64,000 nt of DNA from Adiantum capillus-veneris (lineage: Eukaryota; Streptophyta; Polypodiopsida; Polypodiales; Pteridaceae), in the NCBI GenBank assembly GCA_014529385.2, contig CM043944.1, forward strand, positions 60,213,268-60,277,267, read 5' to 3'. Below, piece after piece: positions 46,201-59,060 of the stretch (positions are counted from its first letter, which is position 1; each line of letters begins with the position of its first letter). The position numbers were made by a program, and so were the translations under genes. The notes beneath the pieces were generated by a model. That model was not told where the DNA came from and searched no databases. It saw only the letters and a program-made list of their open reading frames with translations.

Positions 46201-49081
46201 TGATATGATACATTAGATCGTAGCATGGTTAAATGGTGATGCTTCATAAATTGAACCTAGCTTAGACAGGTGCTAGAGCCTAAATTTAAACTAACCTTGC
46301 TAGAAGGGAGCTTATGTTTGGACTTTGAGAACTAGCATAAGTAATCAATTAGAGCATAGATTAGACATGTGGTGGTGGCCGGCCTTAGAGACCAAAATAT
46401 TAATGAGCTTGGAAAGGCATTTAAGTACTGCAATTTACTTAGTTTTAGTACTCATTAAATGCATAGCTTGACAAAAGGTGGACCTAATTTCAAGAGGTGT
46501 GGTACACCTTCAAAACAAGCTCATATAGCTTGGACATGTGGTAGACCTTGCATGAAGACTAGTTTAGACAAGTGTGGTACACCTTGTAACCAACACCCAT
46601 TTGTTATATTATCTTGGACAAGTGGTGGACCTTGCTTTTATGTTTCAATGGAGCATATTTTGGACAGGTGGTAGACCTTGTTTCTCTCCATGCTTCAATG
46701 GAGAGAAACTTTAGCTTGGACAAGTGGTGGACCTTGTTTTTATGTTTTAAAGGAGCATATTTCGGACAAGTGGTAGACATAGTTTCTCTCCATGGTTCAA
46801 TGGAACCCACCTTAGACAAGTGAAGTACCTTGAAACCAAACCCCCATAATACAACCTACTAAATAGGTTGGAAAATTGGTGGGATATGAAACCATCCATG
46901 ATAGAGCATAGTATAGGTGAAAACGTAGTGGTCCTTATATCAATTACCCATGCATAGCTTGGACAAGTGGTGGACCTTGATTCTCTCTATGTTTCAATGG
47001 ATCCTATCTTGGACTAGAGATATATCTTACTTAGTTCCATGCTTCAATGGATTGTAGCTTGGATAAGGAGTGGAACTTCAAACAAAACTCCACAGCATAG
47101 CATATATTAACAATTCATGGGTTTTATAGAGATTGTCTTGCCTATTTTGGAGAGTTGGTACACCTTTATTCTCCATTCTTCAATGGATCTGAGGTTGGAC
47201 AAGCGGAGCTGGAGAAGTGGTCAACCTTAAAATGAAACCTCCCATGCTACAACCCATCATAGATCGTATATGTAGTGGACCTTGAAACTCTTTTATGTCC
47301 CTAGCTTAGAGAAGCATTGCACTCTTGATTATCTCCATACATGAAGGCAAGGTTGGACAAGTGGTGGACCTTCAAACCAGAATCTCTATGCAATAATAGG
47401 CAAGTGGTGGAGCTTGTTTTCTCCATGTTCCAATGGAGCCTAGCTTAGACAAACAATGGAGCTTGCTTCTCTCCATGTTTCAATGGATCCTAGCTTAGAA
47501 AAGTGGTGGAGCTTTGCTTCTCTCCATGTTCCAATGGACCATAGCTTAGACAAGTGGTAGACCTTGAAAAACACCCCCGTATACAACATATTATGGGGTT
47601 TTCATGTTTCAATGGCTCCTAGCTTGGACAAATGGTAGAGCTTGCTTCTCTTTATGTTTCAATGGATCCAATCTTAGCCAAGGGGTGGACCTTGAAACAA
47701 GAATCCCCCCCCCCCCCATGTACAACGTATTATGGGTTTTGAAAGCACTGGGAGAAAATAATAGCTTTGATAAGTGGTGGACCTTGCTTCTCTCCATGCT
47801 TCAATGGAGCCGAGGTTGGACACATGTTGGAGAGAAGATGGTTGCCCATGAAATAAGACCATGCATGCTATAATCAATCATATGTTGTACACATGGTGGA
47901 CCTTGCAATTGTTTTATATGCCTAACTTGGACAAGTGGAGGACCCTTGATTACCTCCAGATATCAACAACAAGCCAAGTTTGGACAAGTGTAGTACCACC
48001 AAACCAGAATCTATATGCTACAATAGAGTATAGGTAGGACACGCGATGAACCTTGATATCAAACCATCCATGCTACTAGAGATGATAGGTTTCACATGTG
48101 GTGGAACCTTGTATCAATGTTCTATGTGTAGTTTTTGACTAGTGATAGACCTTGAAACTAATCCCTCTAGGCTACAAGAAAAAAGAGATGGATGAGGAGG
48201 CTAGACTACTTTTGTTGCATCAATGCATCCCATGTTACCACATATACTATAGGGTTCTTGGATAAGTGTTGGATCTTGTGTCAATGCTCCATGTCTAGCT
48301 TGGACAAGTGGTGGACCTTGGTTCTCTCTATGCTTCAAATGGGCAATAGATTGGAGACACAGTGGCCTTTTTTTTCCAATGATTTTATTTTTTGGAAACC
48401 TTGGAGGCACCATGTAAGAGGCACTCTAAGTCTTCCATACAATGGACCTATTGGACTATAAAATAATGATATCTTTCTTTGATATTGTCATTATTTTATG
48501 CATAATATTTTCTTCTTTTTGCAGACACAAAGGAGTTAAGTGATATAAAAACTAGATGTATTTCACACTATGATTGGCATGAAGATCCTTTTGGGACACC
48601 AACTTTTCCTATTCCCAAAGATGTAATTTTCCATATTAACGGTGTGGATTTTGAAGTGCGACTTTCATGTATTGAAGGAGCTGGTTATGGGCTATTTGTG
48701 CATACTACCCTGGAAAGTGGTTTGACTATTCTAAACTATGGAGGGCATAAGTATAGATTTCAAGACTGGAAAAAGATATGCAAAATATTTCCAAGAGCTT
48801 ATAAATATTCTCTTCTAGAGGATCCAAACATAGAAGAAGAGGAAGATCAATCATACATTATTGGTTGTGTAGAAGAAGGAAACGTGTCGGGCTATATAAA
48901 TAGTTCTCACAGTACAAATGTCTGTCCCAACGTACGCTATACATTTGATCCAAATTTGCCACCTTGGCATAAATGCACCTCTTCACACATCAAGTCAGAA
49001 GAATATGGCCATGTATGCATTGAGACTATTTGTCAAGTTGAAGCAGGAGAAGAGTTGTTTGCTGACTATAACTTTACTTGA
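43289..49081 (+). CDS. DGQH (ParB-like) / methyltransferase-like / SET domain protein
   Basis: Three exons: 43289-44476 (donor GAT|GTAAGT), 44560-45940 (acceptor TTTTTTTAG, donor AC|GTATGT) and 48525-49081 (acceptor TTTTTGCAG). Phases 0 and 1 match, giving 1,041 residues. The ATG lies five bases after an acceptor-like TTGTTTCAG, so a 5' UTR intron is likely. Residues about 292-302 read YWILDGQHSIYAA, the DGQH core seen in ParB/DndB-type folds. Exon 2 has SIYVVSLQMEGN, FVFLAFVDFTNF and then VDVFGDGSLVAQEG (about 763), an order like a permuted Rossmann methyltransferase that lacks its DPPY motif; this is inference. Exon 3 is a SET domain: GAGYGLFVHTTLESGL, NSSHSTNVCPNVRY and GEELFADYNF are its cofactor and substrate motifs, so lysine methylation is expected. 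No stop interrupts it. The 2.6-kb intron 2 is filled with array repeats. Confidence 0.7.
46140..48330 (+). repeat. Array inside intron 2 of the SET gene
   Basis: Diverged forward copies of GGACAAGTGGTGGACCTTG with CTCCATGTTTCAATGGAGCC words, as in the main array but without the regular 443-bp order. An 11-C run sits at 47706-47717. Confidence 0.8.
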
Positions 49082-49723
49082 CATTGTAAAGTATTGTACA
49101 TGGATGGAAATCTCAAGTACATGCATCATTTTCATTTTTCATGGATGAAATCTCAAGTGAATATAACATTTGATTATTGTTTAGTTTATGCTCAACGAGA
49201 ATCTAGAGTGCTCTTATGCTTTGTGTGTTGTCTAACATATTTGACTACCTTGGCCATAGAATCTTGATTCTACTCTAGATTTGTGATAAATCTTACCAAA
49301 ATTTAATCAATGTCTAGGTTGGACAAGTGGTGGGGCTTCAAACATTACTGTCTTAAACAAGTGGAGTTATCTTACTTGAATAAGTGGTGGCCTTTGAATC
49401 CAAATCTAAGCCAAATCTCTAATTATTTTCTTGTAGTCTAGGTTGGACATTTGGTGGACCTTGTATCCATGTTTCCTCAACAAGGGTGGCTTTTAGTTTT
49501 CACTTTAAGTACTCATCTTTAATAAAGTGTAGGATGGAAAATGTTGAGTTAGTAGATTGTATTTTAGACAAGTGGTGTTTGGTGTACGAATGCTGAAAAT
49601 GGTTGCAAGGATTCTAACAACGACTTTACCTTAAATAAATTTCTTACTAGGAGTTCTACATATAAATATGGTGAATAAAATTCTAGTGGTTTTGAGATAC
49701 CATTTGTGTGTGTGTTTTCTTAG
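49082..49723 (+). other. 3' flank of SET exon and upstream intron of FCP1-like exon A
   Basis: No open frame. Three scattered array words (near 49318, 49440 and 49560). Ends in the acceptor TGTGTTTTCTTAG. Confidence 0.6.
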
Positions 49724-50922
49724 ATTCACAAACTGGGATGGATAATGCTCCTATGGTTCAGTCAACAACTATAGAATCCATAGATTCTATGGTTTCTAAA
49801 GTGCCCAAGATGGATGATATTTCTATACTAGAGTCTAGTGTTGTGCAACTTGAGCAAGCTTCCAATAATGAGAACCAAGAAATCGATGCTTCAAAAATGC
49901 AACATACATCAAAAGAGACTGAAAAGTCCACTCACGAGCTATTGCCAATTGGTACTACGTCATGTAGCGTAGATGTTGAGAAATCCATGCTTACAATTAT
50001 ATTGGATTTAAATGGTCTATTGTTGAAACGTTCCCCTCAACCATCCTCACACCACAACTCAGTGCAAATGGATTCAAAAAGATATATTATACTCAGGCCA
50101 GGTTGCATCCAATTCTTGAAGACTATTTTACAAAGGTTTAATGTTGCAATTTGGTCGACAGCTACTAGGAATAATGTGTATCAAATCCTTGCAGCACTAA
50201 ACAACTTAGCTGAGGATACATTGCCTTTCTTTGCAATTTGGTCGCAAGATGTTTGCTACACCGCTCAAACTCAAAAATTGTTTAGACCCGACAATCCAAA
50301 CGTTGAGGCAATGTTCAAGCCTCTAGCCAAAATTGCCATGGGGTTTGAATGTGATCCACAAAGAACAGTGCTTATTGATGACTCTCCTTACAAGGGATGT
50401 ATTTCACCAGCAAACAATTGCATTTTTCCACCACAATTTGATGCTGAGAAGATGGTTGACAATATGCTCTTGGAGGAGCTACTGCCATACTTGATTCAGC
50501 TTGATGAGAGAAGGGATGTGCGTGATTTAATTGCTTCTAATCGTTATGGACAACCTATAGTGACAAATGATAGTGAATACAAACAAATCATGGAGTATTG
50601 GAAGCAGAAAAATGATGTTTGGTCAGCTAAGGTGTTCTTTACAAGAAGAATACCACCTGCAAAAGGTGACAGAGATGAAACTATCATTGAAGATGCAAGT
50701 GACACAAGCCACCGCAATGAAATGAGAAGAGCCCAAATACAAGAGATCTTGGCAAAGGAGCGTACACCCATTGAAAGCATGAAGGCGTCACAATTGACCA
50801 CTTTAGCTAGGCAATTGGGTTGTAACACAAAAGGAGTTTTGAAGGCAACCACAGCAAAGGCTTATATAAATAAGGTGAAAGCTGAGAACAATCTTCTAAG
50901 GCTGGATAGAAAGCAACCCTAA
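49724..50922 (+). CDS. FCP1/SCP-type HAD domain exon A
   Basis: Open from the acceptor at 49724 (phase 1) with the first ATG at 49738. About 395 residues to the stop at 50922. The FCP1-homology HAD fold is recognisable: ILDLNGLLLKR near residue 90 (motif I), IWSTATRNNV (motif II) and LIDDSPYKGC (motif III). FCP1/SCP enzymes dephosphorylate the RNA polymerase II tail through an Asp nucleophile in DxDxT. Here the first Asp is kept but the second is Asn and the Thr is lost, as in a plant subgroup that reads DVNGLL, so catalysis is doubtful. The last 90 residues are helical and basic. A donor at AAG|GTGAAA (50874) could splice in phase to 51017-51124 and give a different C-terminus. The N-terminal 80 residues are Ser/Glu-rich. 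Confidence 0.7.
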
Positions 50923-51016
50923 GGTACTAGTGACATGTCATATATTCTTGATACACATGCTTGAACACTCATGTGCATGGTATCTAACAAATCTTTCTTT
51001 TTATTCCTTCTTGCAG

Positions 51017-51124
51017 GATCTTACAAAGGATACTACTAGATGGAGCTCAATCAATAGAGATTTTGATATTTTTGCTCAAAATAATGAAGCAGTCACCTAC
51101 ATTTTTTGTTTATCAATTTCTTGA
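51017..51124 (+). CDS. Possible last exon of FCP1-like gene A
   Basis: Follows a good acceptor (TTCCTTCTTGCAG) and stays open for 35 codons in phase 0 with a coding look (DLTKDTTRWSSINRDFDIF). It joins in frame to the donor at 50874; otherwise it is 3' UTR after a donor at 50924. Confidence 0.4.
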   Translation, partial: DLTKDTTRWSSINRDFDIFAQNNEAVTYIFCLSIS

Positions 51125-51880
51125 GAGACTTTATTTTAGTTTGTAATCATCAAATGAAATGAAAAGTATCCTTCTTATTAAGATTGTTGATCTTTTTCTT
51201 GTTCAAACCTTTCAATTGTGATTTATAGTTTTGTTAGCATGAGATTGTGCTTTTTTAGTTTGAAAAAAACTGTCAAAGATCCAAGTCTTTTTGGCTTTAC
51301 TTAAGTTATTAATTGTGAAAGATCCAAGTCTTTTTGCTTTACTTAAGTTATTGATTGCCTATGTAATAGTCCTTAAAACAATATCGGATGGCTTTCTTGC
51401 TCCCATGTCTCACATTGGTCTTTAGGTAAGACAAGTGGTGACCTTGAAAGTATGGTCTCATATCTCGATCAAGTGAAGAGACATGAAGCTTAAATATCAC
51501 TACTATGTATCTAGTGTTAAACTCCATCGAGACAAAGACTAGATAGCCAAATTGCAGTCGAGTTTAAGTGAAAAATCCATTTGAGCTAAGGTAAAACTTA
51601 TAGTGCCTCATTTTTCTAGGATTCTACCCCATCAAGGAAGTTAGAATCTAGCACAAACCAATTAAGACTCTTTTGGAGCCTAGATAGGACAATTCGTGGA
51701 ACTTATGAAACTTATTATTGAGTTAGAGTCTAGTTTAGATAAGCAAAAGATCTTCAAACCAGCACTTGACTTTCTTACTATTCAATATTCAAAGTCCCTT
51801 GAGGCTAACAAATTACATACCCACTTGTAACCTAACTAATGAGTAATTATATAGATCTAAGCAAGTATATATAATGAGTC
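51125..51880. other. Spacer, no gene
   Basis: AT-rich. A 40-bp word (GATCCAAGTCTTTTTGGCTTTACTTAAGTTATTGATTG) occurs twice near 51275 and 51325. One forward array word lies near 51430; after about 51900 the array words are inverted. Confidence 0.5.
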
Positions 51881-51889
51881 TTCAAACTA

Positions 51890-54800
51890 ATAATCCAAGG
51901 GAAGAGAGTAGCAAGGTCCACTACTTGTCCAAGCTCAGCTCTAGACAACATAGAAAGATGCTAGTTCTACTAATTGTCTAATTATAGGCATGGAGAAATG
52001 ATAGAAGGTTGACCACTTGTCCAACCTATCATCTCTAGTAAGATGGGAGGTTTGGCCTTAAGATTCACCATGTAACCAACCTATACATCATTGTATTATG
52101 AAGAGTAAAAAAGCAAAGCTCCACCACTTGTCCAAGCTAGTTCTAAAATCCACATGGAGATAAGCAAGCTCCACCATTTGTCGAATCTCTCTTCCATTAA
52201 AACATGAAAAAACTCAGCTATGTTGTACAGGGGGACTTTTTTCCAAGGTCCACCACTTGTCCAAGCTAGGATCCCTAGTAGCACGAGTGGTTTGGTCTCA
52301 AGATACACCACTTGTACACTCTATGTCATTATATTAGGAAGAACTATGTATTAAGGTCCACCACTTGTCCAACCTATAAGGTTATATCTTAAATGGTATC
52401 CTTTCTCACCACTTGAAATGCCCATGATATGTTTTACACGGGGGTTTCATTCCAAGGTCCACCACTTGTCCAAGCTAACTCTATTCAAACATAGAGAGAA
52501 GCAAAGGTCCACCACTTGTCCAAGCTAACTCTATTCAAACATAGAGAGAAGCAAAGGTTCACCACTTGTCAAAGCTAGGCTCCGTTGAAGTATGGAGAGA
52601 AGTAACCTCCATCATTTTTTCAAGATAGGTGCCATTCAAACATGGAAAGAATCAAGATCTACCATGTCTCCGAGATTCTAGGCTCCATTGAAACACCCTA
52701 AAACCATGATATTTTGTACATGGGGTGTTTACATTCAAGGTCTACCACTTCTCTAACGTATTATACCTAGTAGCATGAGTGATTTGGTCTTAAGATTCAC
52801 CACTTATCCACTCTATGTCATTATATTAAGAATAACTGGGTGTTAAGGTCCACCACTTGTCCAACCTATAAGGGTATATCTTAAATGGTATCCTTCACCA
52901 CTTGTCAAGGTCCATCACCACTTTTCCAACCTATAAGGTTATATCTTGAATGATATTTTTCCTCATCACTTGTAATGTCCATGCTATGTTTTACAAAGGG
53001 GTTTTGTTCCAAGACCCACCACTTGTCCAAGCTAACTCCATTAAAACATAGAGAGAAGCAAAGGTCCACCACTTGTCCAAGATAGGCTCCATTGAAACAT
53101 GGAGAGAAGGATGATCCACCATTTCTCCAAGATAGGTTCCATTGAAACATTGAGAGAAGCAATCTCCACCATGTCTCCAAGCTAGGCTCCATTGAAATAC
53201 CCTAAACCCATAATTTTGTACATGAGGGGTTTACATTCAAGGTCCACCACTTGTCCAACCTATTATCCCTAGTAGCAAGAGTGGTTTGGTCTCAAGATTC
53301 ACCACTTGTACACTCTATGTCATTATATTAAGAAGAAATATGTGTTAAGGTCCACCACTTGTCCAGCCTATAAGGTTATATTTTAAATAGTATCCTTTCT
53401 CACCACTTGAAATGCCCATGATATGTTTTACATGGGGGTTTCATTCCAAGGTCCACCACTTGTCCAAGCTAACTCTATTAAAACATATAGAGAAAGAAAG
53501 GTCCACCACTTGTCCAAGCTAGGCTCATTGAAACATGGAGAGAAGGAACCTCCACTGTTTCTCCTAGATAGGCTCCATTGAAACATGGAGAGAAATAAGC
53601 TCCACCATGTCTCCAAGTTGCTAGGCTCCATTGAAATACCCAATACCCATAATTTTTTGTACATGGGGGGTTTACATTCAAGGTTCACCACTTGTCCAAC
53701 CTATTATCCCTAGTAGGTTTGGTCTCATGATTCACCACTTGTCCACTCTATGTCATTATATTAAGAGGAATTAGGTGTTAAGGTCCACCACTTGTCCAAC
53801 CTATAATGTTATAGCTTGAATGGTATTTTTTCTCACCACTTGTAATGCCCATGACATGATTTACATGGGGGTTTTGTTCCAAGGTACACCACTTGTCCAA
53901 GATAAATCTATTGAAACATAGAGAGAAACAAAGGTCCACCACTTTTCCAAGCTAGGCTGCATTGAAACATGGACCTTAATACCAAATTATTTCTAGTAGC
54001 ATGAGTGATATTTTGTACATGGGGCGTTTACATTCAAGGTCCACCACTTGTCCAACCTATTTCCCTAGTAGGTTTGGTCCCAATTTCACCACTTATCCAC
54101 TCTATGTCATTATATTAAGAATAATTGGGTGTTAAGGTCCACCACTTGTCCAACCTATAAGGTTATATATTGAATGGTATTTTTTCTCACCACTTGTAAT
54201 GCCCATGATATGTTTTACATGGGGTTTTTGTTCCAAGGTCCACCACTTTTCCAAGATAACTCTATTCAAACATAGAGAGAAACAAAGGTCCACCACTTGT
54301 CCAAGCTAGGCTCCATTGAAACATGGAGAGAATGATGCTGCACCATTTATCCAAGATAGGCTGCATTGAAACATGGAGAGAAGCAAGCTTTACCATGTTT
54401 CCAAGCTAGGCTCCATTGAAACACTCTAGGGGGTTTTATTTCAAGGCCCACCACTTGTTTAACCTATTATCCCTAGTAGCATGAGTGGTTTGGTTTCAAG
54501 ATTCACCACTTGTACACTCTATGTCATTATATTGTGTTAAGGTCCACCACTTGTCCAACCTATAAGGTTATATCTTAAATGGTATCCTTTCTCGCCACTT
54601 GAAATGCCCATGATATGTTTTACATGGGAGTTTCATTCCAAGATCCACCACTTGTCCAAGCTAACCATATTCAAACATAGAGAGAAACAAAGGTCCACGA
54701 CTTGTCCAAGCTAGGCTCCATTGAAACATGGAGAGAAGGAACCTCCACCATTTCTCCTAGATAGGCTCCATTAAAACATGGAGAGAAGTAAGTTCCACCA

Positions 54801-55760
54801 TGTCTCCAAGATGCTAGGCTCCATTGAAATACGCAAAACCCATGATATTTTGTACATGGGTGATTTACATTCAAGGTCAACCATTTCTCCAACCTATTAT
54901 CCCTAGTAGGTTTGGTCTCACAATTCACCACTTTTCCACTATATGTCATTATAATAAGAGGAATTGGGTGCTAAGGTCCACCACTTGTCCAGCCTATAAG
55001 GTTATACCTTGAATGGTATTTTTTCTCACCACTTGTAATGCCCATGACATGCTTTACATGGGGGTTTTGTTCCAAGGTTCACCACTTGTCCAAGCAAATT
55101 CTATTGAAACATAGAGAGAAACAAAGGTCCACCACTTTTCCAAGCTAGGCTCCATTGAAACATGGACCTTAATACCAAATTATTCCTAGTAGCATGAGTA
55201 ATATTTTGTACATGGGGGGTTTGCATTCAAGGTCCACCACTTGTCCAACGTACTTTTCCTAGTAGGTTTGGTCGCAAGATTCACCACTTGTCCACTCTAT
55301 GTCATTATATTAATAATAATTGGGTGTTAAGGTCCACCACTTTTCCAACCTATAAGGTTATATATTGAATGGTATTTTTTCTCACCACTTGTAATGTCCA
55401 TGATATGTTTTACATGGGGATTTTGTTCCAAGGTCCACCACTTGTCCAAGCTAAATCTGTTCAAACATAGAGAGAAACAAACGTGCACCACTTGTCCAAG
55501 CTAGGCTCCATTGAAACATGGAGAGAATGATGCTCCACCATTTATCCAAGATAGACTCCATTGAAACATGGAGAGAAGTAAGCTCCACCATGTTTCCAAG
55601 ATGCTAGAGTCCATTGAAATACCCAAAACCCCTGATACTTTGTACATGGGGGGTTTACATTCAAGGTCCACCACTTGTCCAACCTATTATCCCTAGTAGC
55701 ATGAGTGGCTTGGTCTCAGGATTCACCACTTGTCCACTCTATATCATTATATTAAGAAAA
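51890..55760 (-). repeat. Higher-order satellite array, inverted arm
   Basis: The same unit as at 36.3-43.1 kb but reverse-complemented: AAGGTCCACCACTTGTCCAA recurs, with the block order (CTCCATTGAAACATGGAGAG, TTTGTACATGGGGGGTTTAC, TCTATGTCATTATATTAAGA) exactly mirrored. Units are more diverged, with deletions. Minus-strand open frames of 60-97 codons here mirror the plus-strand ones of the forward arm. Confidence 0.9.
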
Positions 55761-56104
55761 ATTGGGTTTCCATATCTAAATGGATCTTTGCTTGGATAAG
55801 TGGTAGACCTTGAGACCTAAATACCCATTCTACACTAGAGCATTGGTTAAGCCTTATACACTTCAAGCATACCTTTAACAACAAGTAGTAGTTATTAGTT
55901 GACTTAAGTCTAGTTGAACTCCATGGTATTGAGACTAAGAGAGAGTGTAGCATAAAAAAGAGTCAGGATTTTAATTTGACTTTCTTTCTATTAATGAGTA
56001 GATCATAGATGGATTTTGGTATCTAATAAAACCTTAGGGTAGACAATGTAAAACTCATGTCTATTGTTGTGTTTGCATTAAGTGTTCTTGTTCTTTAATT
56101 TCAG

Positions 56105-56880
56105 AACCATTACAGAAAAATGGATTGGCTATATGCTGGCATAAATTGAAGAAAACTATTGAATTACCCATCCAACCTCCTCCAAGACCTTGTCCAAGGA
56201 ATGAATCACCTCCTTATCACCTACCACTTGCTTTCAAGGACATCAAAAGAGTACTTATCTTGGATCTAGAGGGGTTACTTCTCAAGACAGTTGAAATGAA
56301 ACATGGAGATTCTATGCCATCTTGGGCTCAACACATGCGACTTGTGGAGGACAAAGATGAAGTTTATCATGTGGTGCGACCAGACGCACAAAGTTTTTTG
56401 GATTTTTGTGCTGAATACTTTGAGCTATGGATATGGAGTTGCTATAACTTAACAAGGGTGCAACGCATCACACAAAAATGTTTTCCTGAGCAGTATACCA
56501 AGTTCAAGGTGTTTATGAGTAACAAAAATTGCCAAAATCCAAATATCATGTTAGGATTTACAAGGGTTTATCACAAAAATCTGAGTGATATTTGGAAGAT
56601 ATTTGAGGATTTGGATGCAAACAATACCTTAATTTTTGATGACACTCCATATAGGGTGATGTGGAACATGCCAGGGACATATCTTATATTTCCAAAGATG
56701 TGGAGGCAAACTTCCGAGCAACTTCAAAACTTCTTGCAGAGAACCATAATTCCATGGTTGGTAGGATGGTTGTATGCAAGAGATAAGAGAGTCTATACAT
56801 ACAACACAATTGTAAATCAGTATAGTGATTCTGAGACAAATTATGTCCTTGGTGTGTACTTGTCAACACGAAAGCATTGA
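56105..56880 (+). CDS. FCP1/SCP-type HAD domain exon B
   Basis: Open from the acceptor TTCTTTAATTTCAG at 56104 to TGA at 56878-56880, about 257 residues. No in-frame ATG lies near the start, so an upstream exon is needed. Motif I reads LILDLEGLLLKT (Asp kept, second acid Glu instead of Asp), motif II region WIWSCYNLTRV, motif III LIFDDTPYRVMW. It shares the FCP1-homology layout with exon A but is clearly diverged. Its C-terminus (PWLVGWLYARDKRVYTYN) is shorter and lacks A's basic tail. It starts with two bases of a split codon, as do the exons at 48525 and 49724, so all three could splice to the donor at 45940. Array repeats fill both sides. Confidence 0.65.
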
Positions 56881-57630
56881 ATAAATATGGCTATAAGATG
56901 CTTTTTTTATTCTAGTGTGTATCTTTCAACATTTGTATAATTTGATATAGTCTTTTTTTTATAAAAAAAAGGTGTGTCAATTTTATGAACACTTGAATGG
57001 AGTGCACCCTACTCTAAGGGGACTTCAATGTACTATTGGAGTGCATCCTATTGTAAGGGGACTCTGATGTATTGCTAGAGTGCACCCAAATTTTTGGGGA
57101 CTCATTTTTTATTTGATTGGGGCCTATGTTGGGTCATATAGTAAAAGAAATTCATTTTTTGTCAATTCATATCGAGGTTGCATTTATTTGGAACTATGAA
57201 AGAATTGATGTTTGATGTCAAAATAAAACTTGTAAGTGTGGATCAGAGAATTCATGGACTTTAAATATGTGAGAGGGATCTTTTTCTTGGGCACAAATGT
57301 TTGCTTCAAGAATTTTGTCATTACATACTTTATGTGAAAGAGTTTTAGAACCTAAAAGACTTTGAAAACAAAACTATGGAATCTAAGTGCATGTATTCTT
57401 GAATGGCTTGAAAGTTGATGTATACATGCATGTCGCCTTGATGAAGATTTAGATCTGACAAGATGGAAAGATATAATTCTTGGACGTTACCTTTGTCAAT
57501 TTGGTAATAACATATTTAACTTTCTTTTAATATGGGTGGAAAATATATTATTATGTGCATTTGGAACCTAATTGCTTGACCTTCAAACCAAGATTCCTAT
57601 GTTATTTTTTCATATACTTTTTTGTACTGA
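56881..57630. other. Spacer with short GGAGTGCAYCC duplication, no gene
   Basis: Likely 3' UTR of exon B. Three near-copies of GGAGTGCACCCTACTCTAAGG occur between 56996 and 57090. Otherwise AT-rich and featureless. Confidence 0.5.
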
Positions 57631-57639
57631 ATTAAGATT

Positions 57640-59060
57640 GTGGATGCAAGGTCCACCACTTGTTCAAGCTAGATCTAAGAAAGTATATATACTGAGTCTT
57701 CAAACTAGTAAACCAAGGGAAGAGAGAAGCAGGGTCCATCACTTGTCCAAGCTCATCTCTAGACAACATAGAGAGATGTTATGTCTACTAATTGTCCAAT
57801 ATAGTCATGGAGAAATGATAGAAGGTTGATCCACTTGTCCACCTATCATCTCTAGTAAAATGGGAGGTTTGGCCTTAAGATTCACCATGTAACCAACATA
57901 TACTTCATTGTATTATGAAGAGTAGAAAAGAAAAGCTCCACCACTTGTCTAAGGTAGTTCCAAAATCAACATGGAGAGAAGCAAGCTTCACCATTTGTCC
58001 AAGATAGGTTCCATTAAAACATGGAAAACCTCATATATGTTGTACATGGAAGCTTTTTTCCAAGGTCCACCACTTGTCCAAGCTAGGATCCATTAAAACA
58101 TGGATAGAAACAAGGCTCCACAACTCGTCCAACCTTTATAGCTGCGAAGTGTACCGGTTGTCTAAACTAGGCATGGGAAAATAATAGAAGGTCCACCACT
58201 TATCCAATATATTATCTCTAATAGCATGGGAGGTTTGGTCTCAAGATTTAGGAATTGGCTGACCTGTATTTCATTGTATTTTGATGAATTTGGTTTTAAA
58301 GTCAACTACTTATCCAAGCTATAAGTTTATATCTTGAATGGTATTCCTTCCCATCACTTAGAAAACCAATGATATGTTGTACATGGGGGGGTTTGTTACA
58401 AGGTCCACCACTTGTCCAAGCTAGTTTCATTGAAACATGGATGAAGACAAGCTCCACCATTTGTTAAAGCTAGACTCCATTGAAATCTAGAAAATCCATT
58501 CTATGTTGTACATGGGGTTTTTGTTTTAAGGTCCAACACTTGTCCAAGCTAAGATCCATTGAAACATGGAGTAGAGAAACACTCCACCACTTGTCCAAGC
58601 TAGGCAACATTGATAGTAGTTGGTTTATTTTGAAGATCCACCACGTGTCTAAGCTAACTCTATTGAAACATAGAGAGAAGCAAAGGTCCACCAACTGTTC
58701 AAGCTAGGCTCCATTGAAACATGGACAGAAGCAAGCTCCACCATTTCTCCAAGATAAACTCCATTGAAACATGGAGAGAATCAAAGGTCCACCATTTCTC
58801 CAAGCCAAGATCTAGTTGTCCAACCTATAAGGTTATATCTTAAATGGTAATCTTTCTAATCACTTGGAATACCCATGCTATGTTTTACGTGGGGGTTTTG
58901 TTCCAAGATCACCACTTGTCCAAGCTAACTCTATTGAAACATAGAGAGAAGCAAAGGTCCACCACTTGTCCAAGCTAGTCTCCATTGAAACAAGGAGAGA
59001 AGCAAGCTCCATCATTTCTCCAAGATAGGCTAGCATGGATAAGTGCACCTTGAAACCAAC
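57640..59060 (-). repeat. Array, inverted arm, outer block
   Basis: Diverged inverted copies of AAGGTCCACCACTTGTCCAA, including the sub-order seen at 51890-52300 (CAACATAGAGAGATG, TTCACCATGTAACCAAC). The first part therefore looks duplicated between 51.9 and 57.7 kb. Only one forward word follows, near 59259. Confidence 0.85.
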
